A stretch of 17,124 nucleotides of DNA from positions 1 to 17,124 of the forward strand of contig JAEWGR010000125.1 in assembly GCA_023388195.1 (NCBI GenBank). Direction: 5' to 3'. Positions 13,840 to 17,124 of the stretch are shown here, piece by piece. This DNA comes from Bacillota bacterium (GTDB lineage: Bacteria; Bacillota; Negativicutes; Sporomusales; Sporomusaceae). A program made the position numbers and the translations under genes. Numbering within the stretch: the stretch's first letter is position 1; each line of letters opens with the position of its first letter. A model generated the notes under the pieces. The model searched no databases, was not told the origin of the DNA, and saw nothing but the letters and a program-made list of their open reading frames with translations.

Positions 13840-16479
13840 CTAATGCAAAATCTCAACAAACCCCAGTGTACCGTCAACCCGTATCCGCTGGCCATCGCAA
13901 ATCTTATGGGTTGCGTCGTCGACCCCTACCACGGCGGGAATGCCATATTCCCGGGCTACTACCGCACCATGGGTCATAAGCCCGCCTACTTCTGTAACCA
14001 AACCGCTGGCTGAAACAAACAGCGGGGTCCACCCCGGATCAGTAAAAGGTGCTACCAGAATATCGCCTTTTTCTAAATTGGCTTCTTCCAGCTTGTTGAC
14101 AATCCGCGCCCGGCCTTCAACAACCCCTGCCGAAACAGGCGTTCCGGCCAGGGCTCCGGCAGGCAGATCACGAGGCACATAGGAACCGAAAATCGTCTCA
14201 CCCTCACTTGTCAGTACGCGCGGCACTTTCAGTTTAGCATACTCTGTGTAGTTCTCCTGCAAGGCGGCGATCTTGTCCCGGTCGACCCGGCCGGTAGTCA
14301 CCGCAGCCGTCAGTTCGTCAAGTGACAGGTAAAAAACGTCCTCCGCCCGGTCCAGGGCCCCCTGCTCCACCAGCCTTGCGGCCTCCACCATAATGGCCTG
14401 TTTATATTCATCAAGCAGGCTCACCAAAAGATATTTGGGATATTCCCGCAGACCGATAAACTCACGGTATGTTTTAATGAGCCTGCCCATTAACCGGGCT
14501 TTAAAGCTGCCGCCCAGCTTCTGCTGCAGACGGTGCAGCAAGGCCTGAGCAGCCTGTTCGGCCTCCGCTTTCCCCTGGGAGAACTTGTGACGATGCCCGC
14601 CTGGCTCCGTGCTCTGAATATGGCTGATGATTGCCGGCACCAATTGGGTTGGCTTTTCCCGCCATCTGGGGCGGGTAATATCAATCTCACCCGGACAGCG
14701 CATACCGTATCTGACTAAAAAGTTCGTGAATGCCCGCCGGATCGGGATCCCGCCCTCAACCTGCTCCAAACCTTCCAGGAAAGCAGTGTCGTTCGCTGTC
14801 TTCATATACTCCACCACGGCCGGGTATGGCCGGATGAGATCAGCCAGGTCACCCAGTTCCAGGCCCATTTCTGTCGAAATATTGCCTGGCACAGACTTCG
14901 TCAGTTCATCCAGCGGTGACGGCTCACCCAGCCAGCGGCGGGCCAGCCAGCCAATCAGAATCGACGCCATCCAGGCTGCGAATACCGGCCGCCCGGCCCC
15001 ATCCATAAAGACCTCAAAGCTCTTGCTAAAATGACCGGCGATTAAATCCAGCCGCTCCCGGCCTGACAGCCGGGTCAGATCACATCGCAGGTCATGAACA
15101 ACCTTCGCGGCAATAGCCGTCAGGTCGGGAGCATCGAACTTTTCCCTAAACAACATCTCAACCGTCGCCCCGGCCACGGCAGCCATACTTTTTTGCGTGT
15201 ACGACTTTCCCCCGGAACCCTGTTTATGCGACTTCAGGGTGGCGATGAAATCATGGCTGCCGATGACCTCAGCGATGGCACTGCTTAGCAGCACGTCCGA
15301 CTTGCTGTACAGTGCCGGTGCCGTCTTCCGTCCCAGCCAGGAGGTCAGCGAATCGGTTATATCAAGGTACAAACGGCCTCCGACCGGCACCAGGCGATAC
15401 CGGCTGTCGATGGCTGCCAGTGTTTTCTCCCAAATAGACATCCCCAGCGGCTTAATCGGATCGGTCATCATCTGTACATGGCCGAAAGAGATGTACACCC
15501 CCGGCAGAGCGCCGGGCGAATCAGGCAAAGGATATAAGGTTGTGATCGGGCGGCTCTGTACAATATAAATGCGGCCGCCAGCATAACCCCATTCGATATC
15601 TTGCGGACGACCGAAATACTCCTCAATCGTTCTTCCCATTCGTGCCAGTTCAAGGATACCTTCATCGGCCAGCGCCTGCTCTCGTTGCTGTGACAAAGGG
15701 ATTTCCCGTTTTTCCGTGCCGCCGCCGGCTAAGGGATAGATGGCTATTTCTTTGGCGGCAAGCTGCTTTTTAATGATTTTTCCGGCCCGCACTCGATAAA
15801 GGTCGGTGTTTACCAGCCCAGATACCAACGCTTCTCCCAGCCCAAAAGCCGCATCGATGGAAATCACTTTGCGGTTGCCGGTCACCGGCTTAGCGGTAAA
15901 CATAATGCCGGATACCTCAGGAAAAACCATCTTCTGCACCACTACCGACAGCAGTACCTGGCGATGGTCGAAGCCGTTTTTGGCCCGGTAAGCAATAGCC
16001 CGGTCGGTAAATAGTGACGCCCAGCATTTACGAATATGCAAAAGCAGCTCACTTTCGCCCTTAATATTCAAATAAGTATCCTGCTGTCCGGCGAAGGATG
16101 CCCCCGGCAGATCCTCTGCCGTTGCACTGGAGCGAACGGCGTAGGCATCTTGGCTGCCAGTTTTCTGCCAGGCCCTGAGGATCTCCTGACTGATGGCAGA
16201 GGGTATTGTAAGGGTTTCAATATAAGTCCTTATCTGTCGGCCGGCTGACCTGATGATTTCCAGGGTTTCAGCATCTAGGGCCTGCAACGCTTCCAGCATA
16301 CTGGCGAATTCTTCGCTCTGGCTGACAAAATCGGTATACGCCAGGGTAGTGACACAAAAGCCTGCGGGCACATTAACCCCCGGAATCTGGCGTAATTCGC
16401 CAAGATTTGCCCCTTTACCGCCAACCAGGGCCAGACTGGATTTATCCATTTCCGAAAAAAAAACTATATATTGCTTCAT
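13840..16479 (-). CDS. Rifampicin phosphotransferase-like enzyme (PEP synthase/PPDK superfamily)
   Basis: This 879-aa protein has an N-terminal ATP-grasp domain (about 1-320: LVGGKGANLGEL, AVRSSATAEDLPGASFAGQQ, WGYAGGRIYIVQSRPITT), a large helical middle region, and a C-terminal swivelling phosphohistidine domain (TEVGGLMTHGAVVAREYGIPAVV, catalytic H837). It ends 42 residues after that histidine, so the pyruvate/PEP-binding barrel of true PEP synthase is absent. This order and length match rifampicin phosphotransferases, such as the roughly 870-aa Listeria enzyme, which use ATP to phosphorylate rifamycins. Relatives such as YvkC have the same layout with unproven substrates, so resistance is plausible rather than certain. 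AAGGAG (16487-16492) lies 7 nt before ATG 16477-16479. The gene stands 102 bp upstream of the marR-ABC operon, same strand, with no obvious terminator between. Confidence 0.85.
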   Translation of the reverse strand: MKQYIVFFSEMDKSSLALVGGKGANLGELRQIPGVNVPAGFCVTTLAYTDFVSQSEEFASMLEALQALDAETLEIIRSAGRQIRTYIETLTIPSAISQEILRAWQKTGSQDAYAVRSSATAEDLPGASFAGQQDTYLNIKGESELLLHIRKCWASLFTDRAIAYRAKNGFDHRQVLLSVVVQKMVFPEVSGIMFTAKPVTGNRKVISIDAAFGLGEALVSGLVNTDLYRVRAGKIIKKQLAAKEIAIYPLAGGGTEKREIPLSQQREQALADEGILELARMGRTIEEYFGRPQDIEWGYAGGRIYIVQSRPITTLYPLPDSPGALPGVYISFGHVQMMTDPIKPLGMSIWEKTLAAIDSRYRLVPVGGRLYLDITDSLTSWLGRKTAPALYSKSDVLLSSAIAEVIGSHDFIATLKSHKQGSGGKSYTQKSMAAVAGATVEMLFREKFDAPDLTAIAAKVVHDLRCDLTRLSGRERLDLIAGHFSKSFEVFMDGAGRPVFAAWMASILIGWLARRWLGEPSPLDELTKSVPGNISTEMGLELGDLADLIRPYPAVVEYMKTANDTAFLEGLEQVEGGIPIRRAFTNFLVRYGMRCPGEIDITRPRWREKPTQLVPAIISHIQSTEPGGHRHKFSQGKAEAEQAAQALLHRLQQKLGGSFKARLMGRLIKTYREFIGLREYPKYLLVSLLDEYKQAIMVEAARLVEQGALDRAEDVFYLSLDELTAAVTTGRVDRDKIAALQENYTEYAKLKVPRVLTSEGETIFGSYVPRDLPAGALAGTPVSAGVVEGRARIVNKLEEANLEKGDILVAPFTDPGWTPLFVSASGLVTEVGGLMTHGAVVAREYGIPAVVGVDDATHKICDGQRIRVDGTLGFVEILH

Positions 16480-16642
16480 AAAGGTACTCCTTCCTTCCGC
16501 GTGGCCAACGTAATCGACCGGCAACATGCAGACCGGCTATCGTCACATAGCCTCCCCGTTCCCCCGTCTTGGCTGTTTCCCGCTGCGCCAGTAATACTAT
16601 TCTCTTGTTGGTAATTCTAGATACCTAAAAATGCAAAAATGA
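16480..16642 (-). promoter_or_regulatory. Leader and promoter region of the rifampicin phosphotransferase-like gene
   Basis: The 306-bp gap before the upstream gene contains the terminator at 16631-16673 and then about 150 bp that should hold this gene's promoter. On the minus strand AT-rich TAGAAT- and TAGTAT-like -10 candidates occur around 16585-16620, but none has a convincing -35. A 6-bp hairpin (GGCTAT 16535-16540 with ATAGCC 16547-16552) lies in the leader about 55 nt before the start. I do not see the rifamycin-associated element known from actinomycetes. Confidence 0.35.
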
Positions 16643-16673
16643 GCCGGCAGGAGGTTTCTCAACCACCTGCGGC
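16631..16673 (-). terminator. Rho-independent terminator of the 85-aa gene
   Basis: On the minus strand an imperfect GC-rich hairpin (16661-16673 pairing with 16643-16656, loop GAGA, one mismatch and one bulge) is followed by CTCATTTTTGCATTTTT. It lies about 110 nt after the stop of the 85-aa gene and separates it from the phosphotransferase-like gene. Confidence 0.72.
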
Positions 16674-16785
16674 CCACTTTCCCCGTCAGTCTGCTTCACC
16701 GACAAAATATGAATCTGCTGTTACAGCCAAATGGCCCGGCTATTCTCGCCAGGCCGGTGACCATTGGCCCAAGCACTTCCCTGTA

Positions 16786-17043
16786 TCATTCAGAGGTTGC
16801 AACTGCAGCAGCGTCATTCTGCTTAAGAATGCCTGCATCCACCAGTTGTCTGGCGATGTCCTGCTGGGTGGCCAATGCCTGGACAAAACCTTCCAGCGGC
16901 ATGATGATTCTCCGGTTGATTTCGACTACCGGCTGACCATTGTCGCTTTTCAGATGTGGCTGCACGGTCATCAGATCTATACGCACCAAATTGCCCGTAA
17001 CATGGATAGCACTAATCCCATCGGCGAAAATTTCCTGATTCAT
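16786..17043 (-). CDS. Conserved-looking 85-aa protein of unknown function
   Basis: I do not recognise a named family. The protein starts MNQEIFADGISAIHVTGNLVRIDL, a pattern of short alternating strands. A second strand-rich part (QPVVEINRRIIMPLEGF) follows, then a helical tail (VQALATQQDIARQLVDAGIL). There is no signal peptide, membrane segment or cysteine, so a small soluble cytoplasmic protein, perhaps a subunit or adaptor, is likely. The start is well supported: AGGAGG (17049-17054) lies 5 nt before ATG 17041-17043. It is monocistronic or last in its operon, with a terminator at 16631-16673. Upstream lies a long perfect inverted repeat at the window edge. Confidence 0.8.
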   Translation of the reverse strand: MNQEIFADGISAIHVTGNLVRIDLMTVQPHLKSDNGQPVVEINRRIIMPLEGFVQALATQQDIARQLVDAGILKQNDAAAVATSE

Positions 17044-17077
17044 AGTATCCTCCTTAAATTGCCCTGACTAGTTTTGC

Positions 17078-17121
17078 AGAACATCAGTCCACAGCTAAAA
17101 TGCCCTGTGGACTGATGTTCT
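17078..17121. repeat. Perfect 17-bp inverted repeat at the right window edge
   Basis: The arm AGAACATCAGTCCACAG (17078-17094) and its exact complement (17105-17121) enclose a 10-nt loop, 34 bp upstream of the 85-aa gene. Neither strand shows a U-tract after it within the window. It could be the terminator of a gene beyond the edge, a regulator site, or a leader hairpin of the 85-aa gene. Confidence 0.6.
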
Positions 17122-17124
17122 AGA

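Noticed and set aside
13840..16479. Phosphoenolpyruvate synthase (ppsA)
   Set aside because: The C-terminal PEP/pyruvate-binding barrel is missing and the phosphohistidine domain is terminal.

Overview
The window looks like a chromosomal segment of an anaerobic Firmicutes-type bacterium, most plausibly a Negativicutes/Sporomusa-type organism. The basis is strong AGGAGG ribosome binding sites, ATGA-type gene overlaps, mixed GC content, and the combination of a nitrogenase-like gene pair, MreB and a heterodimeric ABC exporter. This taxonomic call is an inference from gene content only. No tRNA, rRNA, CRISPR array or insertion sequence was seen.

Layout, left to right. (1) 1-1023, plus strand: the 3' end of a NarL/DegS-type sensor kinase gene, overlapping by 4 bp its LuxR-type response regulator. 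A perfect 16-bp hairpin at 1091-1128 separates this pair from the converging operon on the minus strand. (2) 6109-1208, minus strand: a four-gene operon encoding a short KdpD-like membrane kinase, a KdpE-like response regulator, and two subunits of an uncharacterised nitrogenase-like complex. Each subunit keeps three cysteines at NifD- or NifK-like spacing plus an IGDD motif. Pairing these with a KdpDE-type sensor is the most unusual gene arrangement here. (3) 6312-6731, plus strand: an unrecognised 139-aa cysteine-rich protein, followed by a bidirectional terminator. (4) 8534-7009, minus strand: an unannotated 36-aa ORF overlapping mreB, then mreB and a small ACT-domain protein.

(5) 17043-8911, minus strand: an 85-aa conserved-looking protein, a rifampicin-phosphotransferase-like (PEP-synthase family) enzyme, a MarR regulator with a palindromic operator, two ABC half-transporters with complementary degenerate motifs, and a glutathione-peroxidase-family protein. 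Together these read as a drug and stress defence block: modification, efflux and peroxide detoxification.

The main regulatory finding is a 33-bp promoter module, CTCACA-N5-CTCACA-N10-TATRAT, identical at 30 of 33 positions. It lies once in front of the 139-aa gene on the plus strand and once in front of the 36-aa ORF and mreB on the minus strand, where a second repeat pair lies further upstream. Direct hexamers with an 11-bp period ending 10 bp before a -10 box, without a good -35, are typical of activators of the OmpR/PhoB family. KdpE, encoded next door, belongs to that family, and WalR is another candidate. This would link the unknown protein, mreB and possibly the nitrogenase-like operon into one regulon.
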